A stretch of 64,000 bases of DNA from SZUA-36 sp963704855 (GTDB lineage Bacteria > Pseudomonadota > Gammaproteobacteria > Xanthomonadales > SZUA-36). Location of the stretch: assembly GCA_963704855.1 (NCBI GenBank), contig CAVPHY010000001.1, forward strand, positions 248,001 to 312,000, read 5' to 3'. Positions 21,261 to 31,148 of the stretch are shown here, in pieces. Each line of letters opens with the position of its first letter. The first letter of the stretch is position 1. The translations under genes and the position numbers were made by a program. The notes under the pieces are model-generated. The model searched no databases and had not been told where the DNA came from. It saw only the letters and a program-made list of their open reading frames with translations.

Positions 21261-22250
21261 ATGAAAAAAACCACTAAAGATTCCCCGCTGGCCATCGTTA
21301 TCCACGGCGGCGCAGGCACGATCGCCAAGGCGGACATGACCCATGAGAAAGAAGCCGAGCTCCGCGCCACGCTGCGTGAATCCGTGCAGGCCGGCTACCG
21401 GGCATTGCTGGCAGGGGCAAGCAGTACGGATGCGGTTATTGCCGCCATCAACGTGATGGAAGACTCACCCTTGTTCAACGCCGGCAGGGGGGCGGTTTTC
21501 AACGCGGCGGAAAAACATGAAATGGATGCATCCATCATGGAAGGTGCGGGTCTGAATGCCGGCGCCGTCGCCTCTGTCTCGCGCATTAAAAACCCGATCA
21601 ATCTCGCATCCAGGGTTATGACAGGTTCGGATCATGTCATGCTGATGGGTGATGGCGCGGAAGAGTTCGCCCGCCAGCAGGGCTTCGAAATGATGGATCC
21701 GGCCTACTTCCATACCGACTTCCGCTGGCAGCAACTGCAGCGTATCAGGGCCCGGGAGCAGGCCAAGGAACAAGTAAGTGCCGACCAGCAGGACCAGTGG
21801 TTCTCCACCGTGGGCGCCGTGGCCCTCGACAGCCAGGGCCACCTGGCCGCCGGCACGTCAACCGGCGGAACCTCCAACAAGCGCTGGGGCCGGGTGGGGG
21901 ACTCACCCATCATCGGCGCCGGCACCTACGCGAACAATAACAGCTGTGCGGTCAGTGCAACCGGGCATGGTGAGTTTTTTATACGCTACGTGGTGGCCTA
22001 CAACATCAGCAGCCGGGTTGAACTTGGAACACCACTGGCGGAAGCGGCCGATACCGTGGTCAACGATATCCTGGTAAAGGCCGAGGGCGAAGGCGGCGTA
22101 ATCGCGCTGGACCGTCATGGCAACATTGCCACCCCGTTCAATTCCGAAGGTATGTACCGCGCCAGCATTGACACCCGCGGTGTGATGTCGATTGCCATTT
22201 ACCGTGAGAATGGTGAAGAAGCCGCCCTGACGGGGAATGTGCAGCACTGA
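21261..22250 (+). CDS. iaaA: Isoaspartyl peptidase / plant-type L-asparaginase (Ntn hydrolase)
   Basis: A 329-aa precursor of the type that self-cleaves to expose a catalytic threonine. LAIVIHGGAGTIAK opens the alpha subunit, FNAGRGAVFN lies near 72-81, and the nucleophile is T183 in WFSTVGAVALDSQG. The beta subunit follows with AAGTSTGGTSNKRWGRVGDS and ATGHGEFFIR. The residue before the nucleophile is Ser rather than the common Gly. It hydrolyses beta-aspartyl dipeptides arising from damaged proteins, and asparagine. ATG 21261 is chosen because conserved sequence begins directly after it; the open frame upstream overlaps the NUDIX gene and has no homology-like sequence. Confidence 0.92.
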   Translation: MKKTTKDSPLAIVIHGGAGTIAKADMTHEKEAELRATLRESVQAGYRALLAGASSTDAVIAAINVMEDSPLFNAGRGAVFNAAEKHEMDASIMEGAGLNAGAVASVSRIKNPINLASRVMTGSDHVMLMGDGAEEFARQQGFEMMDPAYFHTDFRWQQLQRIRAREQAKEQVSADQQDQWFSTVGAVALDSQGHLAAGTSTGGTSNKRWGRVGDSPIIGAGTYANNNSCAVSATGHGEFFIRYVVAYNISSRVELGTPLAEAADTVVNDILVKAEGEGGVIALDRHGNIATPFNSEGMYRASIDTRGVMSIAIYRENGEEAALTGNVQH

Positions 22251-22346
22251 TTCATTTCTAGTTCGTCACAGGTGTCCATTTCTGCAAGGCTGTGGACACA
22301 AAAGATGGGCAGTGACTTGGAATTGAAATTCTGACACTGGTGCAAG

Positions 22347-22592
22347 GACACGGTAGACGGTTGTGGCCTGTGCTCACTGGACCAGCGGTCCCGGATCAAG
22401 ATCCGGGACTACCCTCGCAGCCAGCCGGGATAGACCCGAACATTGCGTTCGCAATGTTCGCGTCAACGGGACCGGCCTTACAGAACATCCTGTTCTGGGC
22501 GGCCTCGATCGGGCATCCCGCCCGATCGCCCCTAACCCGTCCGGCTACTCGGCGCTTCTAAGTTCGCCCAGACCACAACCGTCCACCGTGTC
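22347..22592. repeat. Nested palindromic repeat element A (terminal inverted repeats plus four hairpins)
   Basis: The ends are 23-base inverted repeats (22347-22369 and 22570-22592) matching at 21 of 23 positions. Between them are four perfect hairpins: 22388-22409 (9-bp stem), 22437-22460 (10-bp stem), 22481-22497 (6-bp stem, minus-strand loop AGGAT) and 22506-22528 (9-bp stem, minus-strand loop GGGAT). No plausible protein is encoded. The shape is that of a non-autonomous, MITE-like or structured-RNA repeat family. Confidence 0.75.
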
Positions 22593-22623
22593 TGAACCAG
22601 GGTGCACGACTTTCAGCTGAGAA

Positions 22624-22826
22624 GCTCAATAGCCCGGGTGGGGTTTAATTCCCGTTTATCCGCCGAAGACAGGATTCTGCCAGGGGCGATTTTCAGGGAT
22701 GAAAATCGAGAGCTGAAGGTGCAGGGATGCACCTCCAGCGCGGTCCCGATCAGGCGGAATCCTGGCTGAGGGCAGCCCGCAGGGCCGGATAAGCCCGGGA
22801 AGTAAACCCCACCCGGGCTGTTGAGC
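22624..22826. repeat. Nested palindromic repeat element B (terminal inverted repeats, twin AGGGAT hairpins)
   Basis: Outer arms 22624-22661 and 22787-22826 pair nearly completely (about 35 positions). A second inner pair, 22670-22681 with 22753-22764, matches 11 of 12. Two hairpins sit in the centre with the same six-base loop AGGGAT: 22687-22708 (8-bp stem) and 22717-22734 (6-bp stem). Together with element A it fills the 650-base gene-free gap between the isoaspartyl peptidase gene and metF, where I see no gene. Confidence 0.75.
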
Positions 22827-22901
22827 GCACCGTCTGAATCGAAGCCCACAAAATGTATATAACGTTGCTCAATCGACAACCAAGTTAAGTTTTAACTTTC
22901 C

Positions 22902-23744
22902 CTAGAGGTGATTCAGCCTCTGCCACAGACGCATGGTCGCATTGGCGCGGTTCAGGGTGTAAATGTGCAACCCCGGTGCGCCGCCGAGCAGCAGGCGCTC
23001 GCATAGCTTTGTTACCACGTCGAGGCCAAATTCACGCACGGAAGCACCATCGTCACCAAAGGCTTCCAGGCGTTTACGCAACCAGCGCGGTATTTCAGCC
23101 CCGCACATGGCGGAGAACCTGACCAGGCTTTCATAGTTTGTTATTGGCATGATACCCGGGGTGATCGGGATATCGATGCCATTGCGATGGCAGTCGTCGA
23201 CGAACTGGAAATAACAATCGGTGTTGTAGAAATACTGGGTGGTCGCACCATCGGCGCCGGCATCCACTTTTTCCTTGAAGTACTTGAATTCGGTTTCCGG
23301 TGATGCGGATTCCGGGTGAAACTCCGGGTAGCAGGCCACTTCGATATGAAACTCGTCCGGAAATGATTCCTGCACGAACCTGACCAGGTCGCTGGCATAT
23401 TGAAACGGCCCTGGCCCGCTGACGCCCTCGGGACGGTCACCGCGCAATACAACCAGCCGCTCGACACCCGCCTCCTTGTAGGATTCCAGCAAGCGCACGA
23501 GCATCTGCCGGTCCCTGGCCATGCAGGAGATATGCGGCGCCACCGGGACACCGGATTTTTCCAACAGCTCGGATACCGTATTGAGCGTTGCATCCAGCGT
23601 CGAACCGCCGGCACCGAACGTGACGGACAGGTAGCGCGGATTGAGCCTCGAGAGTTTCTGCCAGGTGGAATCCAGGATCAGCTTCTGGTCATCCGTACGT
23701 GGCGGAAAAAACTCGAAGGATATGGGAACCCTTGATCGGATCAT
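22902..23744 (-). CDS. metF: 5,10-methylenetetrahydrofolate reductase
   Basis: A 280-aa FAD enzyme that reduces 5,10-methylene-THF to 5-methyl-THF for methionine synthesis. SFEFFPPRTDDQK opens the barrel, followed by LSVTFGAGGSTLDATL, APHISCMARDR, LRGDRPEGVSGPGPFQYASD (the FAD/folate-binding segment) and GADGATTQYFYNTDCYFQF, all in family order. The C-terminal LHIYTLNRANATMRLW is also typical. It is the third gene of a minus-strand metK-ahcY-metF cluster, 66 bases after ahcY with a strong hairpin in between, so expression relative to ahcY may be modulated. The ribosome-binding site is weak. Confidence 0.96.
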   Translation of the reverse strand: MIRSRVPISFEFFPPRTDDQKLILDSTWQKLSRLNPRYLSVTFGAGGSTLDATLNTVSELLEKSGVPVAPHISCMARDRQMLVRLLESYKEAGVERLVVLRGDRPEGVSGPGPFQYASDLVRFVQESFPDEFHIEVACYPEFHPESASPETEFKYFKEKVDAGADGATTQYFYNTDCYFQFVDDCHRNGIDIPITPGIMPITNYESLVRFSAMCGAEIPRWLRKRLEAFGDDGASVREFGLDVVTKLCERLLLGGAPGLHIYTLNRANATMRLWQRLNHL

Positions 23745-23776
23745 TGTAAATTCTGCTACCAGTCGGTAAGCCGGTG

Positions 23777-23801
23777 CCGTCCCGGGACTGACCCGGGACG
23801 G
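23777..23801. repeat. Perfect 10-bp hairpin between ahcY and metF
   Basis: CCGTCCCGGG (23777-23786) pairs with CCCGGGACGG (23792-23801) around ACTGA. No U-tract follows on the transcribed strand, so it looks like a REP-type or processing/stability hairpin rather than a terminator. Confidence 0.6.
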
Positions 23802-23810
23802 TCGCCAAAC

Positions 23811-25241
<1,431 letters not shown>

Positions 25242-25258
25242 TTCTCTGTTCCTTTTGC

Positions 25259-26422
25259 TTAAAGGCCGGCTGCTTTACGCAACTCGTCTGCCCTGTCAGT
25301 CTTTTCCCAACTGACGTTCAAATCTTCCCTGCCCATGTGGCCATAGGCCGCCAGCGGGGTGTAAATCGGCTTGATCAGATCCAGCGCCTTGATGATGCCG
25401 TAAGGCGTCAGGTCAAAATGCTCCAGCACCAACTGTTCAATACGCTGTTTCGAAATTTTTTCCGATCCAAAGGTATCAATACCAATGGATGTCGGCTGGG
25501 CCACGCCAATGGCATAGGACACCTGGATTTCGATACGGTCTGCCAGGCCGGCCGCGACGATATTCTTTGCCACGTAACGTGCGGCATAGGCTGCGGAGCG
25601 ATCCACCTTGGATGGGTCTTTCCCTGAAAATGCACCACCGCCGTGACGCGCCATGCCACCGTAGGTATCAACGATGATCTTGCGGCCGGTAAGACCGGCA
25701 TCACCTACCGGGCCACCGATTTCGAAACGGCCTGTCGGGTTGATGTGGTACTTGGTGTTGGCACCCAGCCAATTCGCGGGCAGAACCGGCTTGATGATTT
25801 CCTCCATCACCAGTTCACGGATCTGCGCCTGGGTGGACTCCTTGCTGTGCTGGGTAGAAAGCACAACGGCATCGATACCCACCGGTTTGTTGTCCTGGTA
25901 ACGGAAAGTCACCTGGCTTTTCGCGTCCGGCCGCAAATGCAACTTCCCGCCACTCGAGTTGCGACGCACCTCGGCCTGTTTCTTGACAAGCTCATGCGCG
26001 TAATAGATGGGCGCAGGCATTAACACGGCGGTTTCGTTGGATGCGTAGCCGAACATCAGGCCCTGGTCACCCGCGCCCTGCTCTTCCGGCGACTGGCGGT
26101 TAACACCCTGGTCGATATCACTGGACTGCTTGCCAATGATGTTGACGACACCACAGGTGTTGCCGTCAAAGCCGTATTCGGATGATTCGTAACCGATTTT
26201 CACGATTACCTTGCGAATGATGTCTTCCAGGTCGACCCACGCCTTGGTGGTGATCTCACCACCCACGATAGCCACACCGGTTTTAATGAACGTCTCGCAA
26301 GCCACGCGGGCCGCGGGATCTTCCTTGATGATGGCATCGAGGACTGCGTCTGAAATCTGGTCAGCCACTTTATCGGGATGACCCTCGGAAACGGATTCCG
26401 AAGTAAACAGGTAATTACTCAT
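25259..26422 (-). CDS. metK: S-adenosylmethionine synthetase
   Basis: A 387-aa enzyme that makes SAM from methionine and ATP. TSESVSEGHPDKVADQISDA opens the protein; later motifs are GEITTKAWVDLEDIIRKV, GAGDQGLMFGYA (the methionine/ATP loop) and GGGAFSGKDPSKVDRSAAYA. It is the first gene of the minus-strand methyl-cycle cluster. GGAG lies ten bases upstream of the ATG. The upstream gap to the plus-strand trmB transcript is AT-rich (26423-26510) and must hold its promoter; I could not settle on one. Confidence 0.98.
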   Translation of the reverse strand: MSNYLFTSESVSEGHPDKVADQISDAVLDAIIKEDPAARVACETFIKTGVAIVGGEITTKAWVDLEDIIRKVIVKIGYESSEYGFDGNTCGVVNIIGKQSSDIDQGVNRQSPEEQGAGDQGLMFGYASNETAVLMPAPIYYAHELVKKQAEVRRNSSGGKLHLRPDAKSQVTFRYQDNKPVGIDAVVLSTQHSKESTQAQIRELVMEEIIKPVLPANWLGANTKYHINPTGRFEIGGPVGDAGLTGRKIIVDTYGGMARHGGGAFSGKDPSKVDRSAAYAARYVAKNIVAAGLADRIEIQVSYAIGVAQPTSIGIDTFGSEKISKQRIEQLVLEHFDLTPYGIIKALDLIKPIYTPLAAYGHMGREDLNVSWEKTDRADELRKAAGL

Positions 26423-26496
26423 TTTATATAAACTCCAATGAAATATATCTTTCTATCCGTATTGAGAGATACATTCTAAATCAAGTATTTTCAAAT

Positions 26497-26633
26497 TGCA
26501 TCTTTAAGAATGAAATTTTTTGCCGTGATACCTGCGGGAGGTCCGGATCAGGCTTCGTTGAGGAGAAGGTGTGATAAAGTACACAATGATTGTTACAGGT
26601 TTGCAGTGAAGCCCGGTCACACCGGGTTTTTTT
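26497..26633 (+). ncRNA. Candidate small RNA or trmB leader ending in an intrinsic terminator
   Basis: A promoter-like pair TTGAGA (26463-26468) and TATTTT, spaced by 18 bases, precedes a gene-free, partly self-complementary 135-base stretch. The stretch ends at a textbook terminator: CCCGGT (26612-26617), loop CAC, ACCGGG (26621-26626) and seven T (26627-26633). The ATG of trmB is only 45 bases further. It could be a separate sRNA or an attenuator. I could not match it to a known RNA family. Confidence 0.3.
26610..26633 (+). terminator. Intrinsic terminator upstream of trmB
   Basis: A six-bp GC-rich stem, CCCGGT/ACCGGG, with a three-base loop and a T7 tract, oriented with the plus strand. 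It sits between metK (divergent) and trmB, where no upstream gene on that strand needs a terminator. Confidence 0.8.
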
Positions 26634-26677
26634 GCACCGGGAAGCAACTCTTACAAACATCATTGACCATTAAGCCT

Positions 26678-27361
26678 ATGACCAAACCCACACACCGGAA
26701 AATACGCAGCTTCGTATTGCGCAAAGGCCGCCTGACCGTTGCCCAGCAACACGCCCTGGATGAACTCTGGCCGCATTACGGTATCGAGCCCAGGGAAACT
26801 GTGCTGGATTTCGATGATTATTTTGAGCGCCCGGCCGAGGTCATCGTGGAAATCGGCTTTGGCAATGGTGAATCTACCTGGCGGATGGCGCAGCAGGAGC
26901 CTGAGAAAAATTTCATAGGTATCGAAGTACACGAACCCGGCGTTGGCCAGCTGTTGATGGCGCTGGAAGAAAACCATGTTGATAACGTCCGCATCGCCTC
27001 AGAGGACGCCGTACCCTTTATGGAAAACCGTATCGCAACGGGCAGCCTGGCCGGTGTACGTATCTATTTTGCCGATCCATGGCCGAAAAAGCGTCACCAC
27101 AAACGGCGCATCATCCAGCCGGAATTCGTTGAGCAGCTGGCGAGATGCATTGCCAGCGGTGGTATTTTGCACCTGGCAACTGACTGGCAGCCTTATGCAG
27201 ACCATGTACTCGAGGTGATGCAATCCAGCCCCGATTTTGCCAACCTGTCAGCCACCGGGGACTATTGCGAACGCCCCGACTGGCGGCCCTATACGAAGTA
27301 CGAAGACCGGGGCGAACGGCTTGGCCACGAAGTAAGGGATTTGCTGTACCAGCGAATCTGA
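26678..27361 (+). CDS. trmB: tRNA (guanine-N7-)-methyltransferase
   Basis: A 227-aa SAM-dependent enzyme that methylates G46 of tRNAs. The SAM motif EIGFGNGESTW is at 58-68, IGIEVHEPGVGQLL follows, and the family hallmark YFADPWPKKRHHKRRI lies near 138-153, with ATDWQPYADHVLEVM after it and the C-terminal TKYEDRGERLGH. ATG 26678 is chosen because family sequence begins there; the longer open frame runs back through the terminator at 26610-26633. The ribosome-binding site is poor. The transporter gene follows 21 bases later. Confidence 0.95.
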   Translation: MTKPTHRKIRSFVLRKGRLTVAQQHALDELWPHYGIEPRETVLDFDDYFERPAEVIVEIGFGNGESTWRMAQQEPEKNFIGIEVHEPGVGQLLMALEENHVDNVRIASEDAVPFMENRIATGSLAGVRIYFADPWPKKRHHKRRIIQPEFVEQLARCIASGGILHLATDWQPYADHVLEVMQSSPDFANLSATGDYCERPDWRPYTKYEDRGERLGHEVRDLLYQRI

Positions 27362-27382
27362 GAACGATACACTGCACTAGCT

Positions 27383-29221
27383 ATGGAAACCGGCCTTACA
27401 CTCACAGGTGACATGATGCTGGTGTTGGCCGTGCTGGTCATCACCATCGCCCTGTTTGTCTTCGAAGTTGTGCGGGTGGACGTGGTGGCATTATCGGTGA
27501 TGGTGTTGCTGGGTTTGCTTGGCCTGGTTCCATCGGACCACCTGTTCGATGGTTTTGCCTCCAACGCCGTCATCTCAATTATCGCCGTGATGATTCTCGG
27601 GGCAGGTCTCGACCGGACCGGTGTAATGACGGTTGTCGCCGCATTCATATTGCGTATCGGCGGTAAGACTGCCAACCGGATCATCCCGCTGGTTTCGGGT
27701 ACGGTCGGCGGTATCTCCAGCCTGATGCAAAACGTTGGCGCCACTGCCCTGTTTCTGCCGGTGGTGTCGCGTATATCTGCACGTACCGATATCCCCCTTT
27801 CCCGCCTGCTGATGCCGATGGGTTTTTGCGCCATCCTCGGCGGCACCATGACGATGGTCGGTTCTTCACCGCTGATCCTGTTAAACGACCTGATCTCGGC
27901 ATCCAATGCTTCGCTGCCGCCCGGCGCCGAAACACTGGGCCAGTTTGAATTGTTTGACGTAGCACCGGTCGGCCTGGCGCTGCTGGCAACCGGTATCCTG
28001 TACTTTCTGACCCTCGGCCGTTTGTTATTACCGGACAACAAGATTGAATCCTCAGCCGTACCGGCCCGCACCAAGACCTATTTTGCCGACACCTACGGCA
28101 TCGATGGTGATGTTTATGAACTGCTGGTCACAGTGGATAGCCCGCTGGTCGGTATGCAGGTGGGTGATGCTGAAAAACTCGATGGCATACCACGCCTGCT
28201 GGCCATCCGTAACACCGAAGAGCCACGCATGGCGCCACCGGCCGATGAGATGATCTGGGTCGGTACCGTGCTCGGCGTTATGGGCAGCCGCGACGTGGTC
28301 GGCCGGTTCGCACTGGATTACCACTGCCGTCTGCAGCCCCGGGTAAGGACCTTCGGCGGTCTGTTTAACCCCAGCCGGGCCGGTATTTCCGAAATCGTCG
28401 TGCCGCCCGGCTCCAAGCTGATTGGCCAGTCCATCGGTGAGGCGAGGCTGCGCAAGCGTTATGGCATCAGCGTGCTGGCGGTTAACCGGCGCGGAAATAT
28501 CATCAGCGAAAAGGTTCGCGAACTAATCCTCGAGACCGGCGACTGCCTGGTCAGCCACAGCACCTGGCGGGACCTTTCCGAAGTGCAAAAAGAGCGGAAG
28601 TTTATCGTCGCAACCGATATCCCGAAGGAAGAGCAGCGCCCGCAGAAAGTCGGCCAGGCCCTGTTCTTCTTTGCGCTATCGATCAGCATGATCATTTTTA
28701 CCGACTTCAGGCTGTCTATCGCGTTGCTGGTCGGTGCGCTCGGCATGATACTCACGCATGTGCTCAGCATCGACGAGGCCTATAACTCGGTCAGTTGGAA
28801 AACCGTATTCCTGGTCGCCAGCCTGATACCCATCGGCCTCGCCATGGAATTGACCGGCACCGCCGCCTGGATTGCCCAGCAGGCCATGGTGCTGCTCGGC
28901 GATATGCCGGAAATCGCGGTACAGATCGTTATCGCCGTACTGGCGACGATATTCACCCTGGTCATGTCCAACGTGGGCGCCACCACCATCCTTGTACCGA
29001 TTGCGATCAGCATCGCGCTGGCGACCGGCGCCAACCCGACCATGTATGCGCTGATCGTCGCCCTGTCGACATCCAACTCCTTTATCCTGCCCACCCACCA
29101 GGTCAATGCACTGATCATCGGGCCCGGCGGTTACCGGGTGGCGGATTTTGTGCGGGTCGGTGGCGGTATGACAGTGCTCTTCCTGGTGGTGATGCTGACG
29201 ATGGTCAACCTGGTATTCTGA
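27383..29221 (+). CDS. SLC13/DASS-type permease with two central TrkA-C (RCK_C) domains
   Basis: A 612-aa inner-membrane transporter. Helices fill residues about 5-220, with NVGATALFLPVVSRISAR and GGTMTMVGSSPLILLNDLI being family motifs with helix hairpins. Two cytosolic RCK_C-type domains follow (about 225-320, VYELLVTVDSPLVGMQVGDA; and 325-410, GISEIVVPPGSKLIGQSIGE), then the second membrane half with SNVGATTILVPIAISIALA and the closing STSNSFILPTHQVNALI. The two internally repeated halves are typical of the ion-transporter superfamily. The substrate may be sulfate, a dicarboxylate or another anion; the RCK_C domains suggest ligand gating. It follows trmB closely. Confidence 0.87.
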   Translation: METGLTLTGDMMLVLAVLVITIALFVFEVVRVDVVALSVMVLLGLLGLVPSDHLFDGFASNAVISIIAVMILGAGLDRTGVMTVVAAFILRIGGKTANRIIPLVSGTVGGISSLMQNVGATALFLPVVSRISARTDIPLSRLLMPMGFCAILGGTMTMVGSSPLILLNDLISASNASLPPGAETLGQFELFDVAPVGLALLATGILYFLTLGRLLLPDNKIESSAVPARTKTYFADTYGIDGDVYELLVTVDSPLVGMQVGDAEKLDGIPRLLAIRNTEEPRMAPPADEMIWVGTVLGVMGSRDVVGRFALDYHCRLQPRVRTFGGLFNPSRAGISEIVVPPGSKLIGQSIGEARLRKRYGISVLAVNRRGNIISEKVRELILETGDCLVSHSTWRDLSEVQKERKFIVATDIPKEEQRPQKVGQALFFFALSISMIIFTDFRLSIALLVGALGMILTHVLSIDEAYNSVSWKTVFLVASLIPIGLAMELTGTAAWIAQQAMVLLGDMPEIAVQIVIAVLATIFTLVMSNVGATTILVPIAISIALATGANPTMYALIVALSTSNSFILPTHQVNALIIGPGGYRVADFVRVGGGMTVLFLVVMLTMVNLVF

Positions 29222-29284
29222 TTACCGGCCGTCGCCACGGCCGAATCCTTGTCATCGCGCAAATCCGGCCCAATATGGACAAAT

Positions 29285-29584
29285 ATGCCCTATTACATTA
29301 GCCCGCCACCGCAGAACCCCCTGGCCCGGATCATCACTGCCATCATCGCCGTGTTTACCCTGGCAGGGGCTTTTATGCTCGGCTTTGCTGCACTGCTGGT
29401 CGTTGCTGCCATCGGCCTGGTAGCGGGTATTGCGCTGTGGTTGCGTGTCGCCTGGATCAAGCGCCAAATGCGTAAGAACGGTGTGGACCTGAACAGCGTT
29501 ATGGGCGCCCAAAAGACGCATGGCGATGTAATCGATGCTGAATATACCGTCGTATCCGTGCAGGATGACAAGGACGCCGGGTAA
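29285..29584 (+). CDS. Small membrane protein of unknown function
   Basis: A 99-aa product, MPYYISPPPQNPLARIITA at the start, with two adjacent hydrophobic segments (about 15-60: AVFTLAGAFMLGFAALLVVA and GLVAGIALWLRVAW) and a charged C-terminal tail ending TVVSVQDDKDAG. No family is recognised. ATG 29285 has GGA seven bases upstream; an earlier ATG-less extension is possible but unlikely. It lies 63 bases after the permease on the same strand. Confidence 0.5.
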   Translation: MPYYISPPPQNPLARIITAIIAVFTLAGAFMLGFAALLVVAAIGLVAGIALWLRVAWIKRQMRKNGVDLNSVMGAQKTHGDVIDAEYTVVSVQDDKDAG

Positions 29585-29667
29585 TTTGTGCTTCTTTTAC
29601 AAATACACGTTGAAAACTCAAGATTAGCGACTAGACTTAATACATCACTTCAACCTGGTTAAAATAC

Positions 29668-30102
29668 ATGTCAAGAGTTACTGAAATACTGGAACAAAAG
29701 GGCGCCATGGTTTTGTCCGTCGACGTCAACGAAACTGTTCTGGAAGCTATTAGCCTGATGGCCCAGGTAAATGTCGGTGCTGTTCTGGTGCAGGAGAACG
29801 ATACCATTGCCGGCATTTTTACCGAGCGGGACTACCTGCAAAGAATTGCCCTCAAATCGCGCTCATCCCAAAACACGAAAGTCGGCGAGGTGATGACATC
29901 ACCGGTTATTTCAGCTGACCCCGGCGACTCCATCCAGAAATGCATGGAAACCATGACCACCTGTCATTGCCGTCATTTGCCCGTTGTTGAGGATGGCAAA
30001 CTACTCGGCATCGTCTCTATCGGTGATCTCGTGAAAAAGATGCTGGATGAAAAACAATCCGAGGTCGAAAAACTCAGCCAGTACATATCCGGCACCTACT
30101 GA
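29668..30102 (+). CDS. CBS-domain protein (paired CBS motifs)
   Basis: A 144-aa cytosolic protein consisting almost entirely of two CBS motifs (about 10-65 and 75-130). VGAVLVQENDTIAGIFTERD ends the first, CRHLPVVEDGKLLGIVSIGD the second. Such Bateman modules bind adenosine nucleotides or SAM and act as stand-alone sensors. It is preceded by its own AT-rich intergenic gap. The nearby permease with RCK_C domains is a possible but unproven partner. Confidence 0.88.
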   Translation: MSRVTEILEQKGAMVLSVDVNETVLEAISLMAQVNVGAVLVQENDTIAGIFTERDYLQRIALKSRSSQNTKVGEVMTSPVISADPGDSIQKCMETMTTCHCRHLPVVEDGKLLGIVSIGDLVKKMLDEKQSEVEKLSQYISGTY

Positions 30103-30135
30103 TTTTGGTTCTCAGCTAGACCCCTTCCCGACGTT

Positions 30136-30540
30136 TTATTTCTTTGTTTGCTGTCGCTTGCTGCTTTTGTGGGCGGCCTGCAGGGCCTCATCGATCTCCG
30201 CCTGCGCGCTCGCGCTGGTGCCCGCGGCCTGGTAATGCTGCTTGAGTGTTGCTTCCACCTTTGTGAAGAGCGCATCGATCGAAGCAGCGGCATGCGCGTT
30301 TTCCGGTGTTTCATGGTTGCCGAACAGGTTGATCCACTGTTCGGATTCCCTGCCGATTTGTAAAACCTGGTTGAACTCGCGCTCGGGTTCATCGCCACCG
30401 CGCAACAGGCCGACGAGCGTTGCAACCAGGGAAACCGGCAACAGCACCAGGTCACGGAGACCATCGGCCATCAGCTTGAGCTGAAATACGAAGGTTTCAC
30501 GGACAAGGGTTGTGCGTTTTGACGTGGTTGGTTCGTTCAT
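30136..30540 (-). CDS. Hypothetical protein with one hydrophobic segment
   Basis: A 134-aa product, no family recognised. An amphipathic N-terminus (TTLVRETFVFQLKLMADGL) leads into a hydrophobic run (about 28-46, LRDLVLLPVSLVATLVGLLR), then a helical region with acidic and Gln-rich stretches and a Lys-rich end, KSSKRQQTKK. It could be a monotopic membrane-bound regulator. It is convergent with the CBS gene and divergent from the glycosylase gene. Start ATG 30540 follows GGAATTCAGAT. Confidence 0.5.
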   Translation of the reverse strand: MNEPTTSKRTTLVRETFVFQLKLMADGLRDLVLLPVSLVATLVGLLRGGDEPEREFNQVLQIGRESEQWINLFGNHETPENAHAAASIDALFTKVEATLKQHYQAAGTSASAQAEIDEALQAAHKSSKRQQTKK

Positions 30541-30649
30541 ATCTGAATTCCGTATATTCTTTTTGCCAGCTTAACCGTGGCAACCCCGTATTGAAATAGC
30601 CCCATCGTCATAGCCCGCGCAGACGTCTCATCATGGTAGTGTATCAGCC

Positions 30650-31148
30650 ATGAATTTGTCGCAAGGGTTCCCACCGGTCGCACGCCCGGATGCACGCATA
30701 CTGATCCTCGGGTCAATGCCCGGCGTGGCTTCGCTTGAAGCCGACCAGTATTACGCATTTCCACGCAACGCGTTCTGGAAGATCATGGGTGACCTGTTTG
30801 GCGCGGGCCCGCAACTCGACTATCCATTGCGATTGGAAAAACTCAACGGGAACGGCATTGCCCTGTGGGATGTTATCCAGCAGCTGTTACCGGCCCGGCA
30901 GCCTGGATTCAGCGATATCGGAAACCGGTATGGCGACCAATGACTTCGACGGCTTTTTCAATACACACCCACATATCAGCCACGTCTGTTTCAATGGCCA
31001 GAAGGCCGCCGGTCTGTTTAAAAAGAAGGTGGCGCCGGGTCTGACAGGAGAATTCCAGTACTGTATTTTGCCTTCAACCAGCCCGGCCAACGCCGCCCTG
31101 AGTTATACCCAAAAGCTCGAAGCCTGGTCGGTGCTGAAGCAGTATTAA
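30650..31148 (+). CDS. DNA-deoxyinosine (hypoxanthine) glycosylase, UDG superfamily, one frameshift
   Basis: A single gene of about 165 codons. The first frame reads ILILGSMPGVASLEADQYYA and FPRNAFWKIMGDLFGA, the catalytic-loop region of UDG family 6, then GIALWDVIQ. At 30878-30884 an extra C in CAGCAGC shifts it; the other frame continues SCYRPGSLDSAI, NDFDGFFNTHPHISHVCFNG and LPSTSPANAALSY, the normal C-terminal half. It removes deaminated adenine (hypoxanthine) and possibly uracil from DNA. It ends four bases inside the convergent MBL gene. Confidence 0.8.

Noticed and set aside
22613..22879. Minus-strand 88-codon frame
   Set aside because: Lies entirely in palindromic element B, no ribosome-binding site, no protein-like composition.
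26423..26510. SAM or SAH riboswitch upstream of metK
   Set aside because: I looked for conserved cores on both strands and found none; the sequence is AT-rich and unstructured.
26521..26580. 4.5S signal recognition particle RNA
   Set aside because: A GGTCCGGATCAGGC stretch is superficially similar, but the conserved GGAAGGAAGCA loop is missing.
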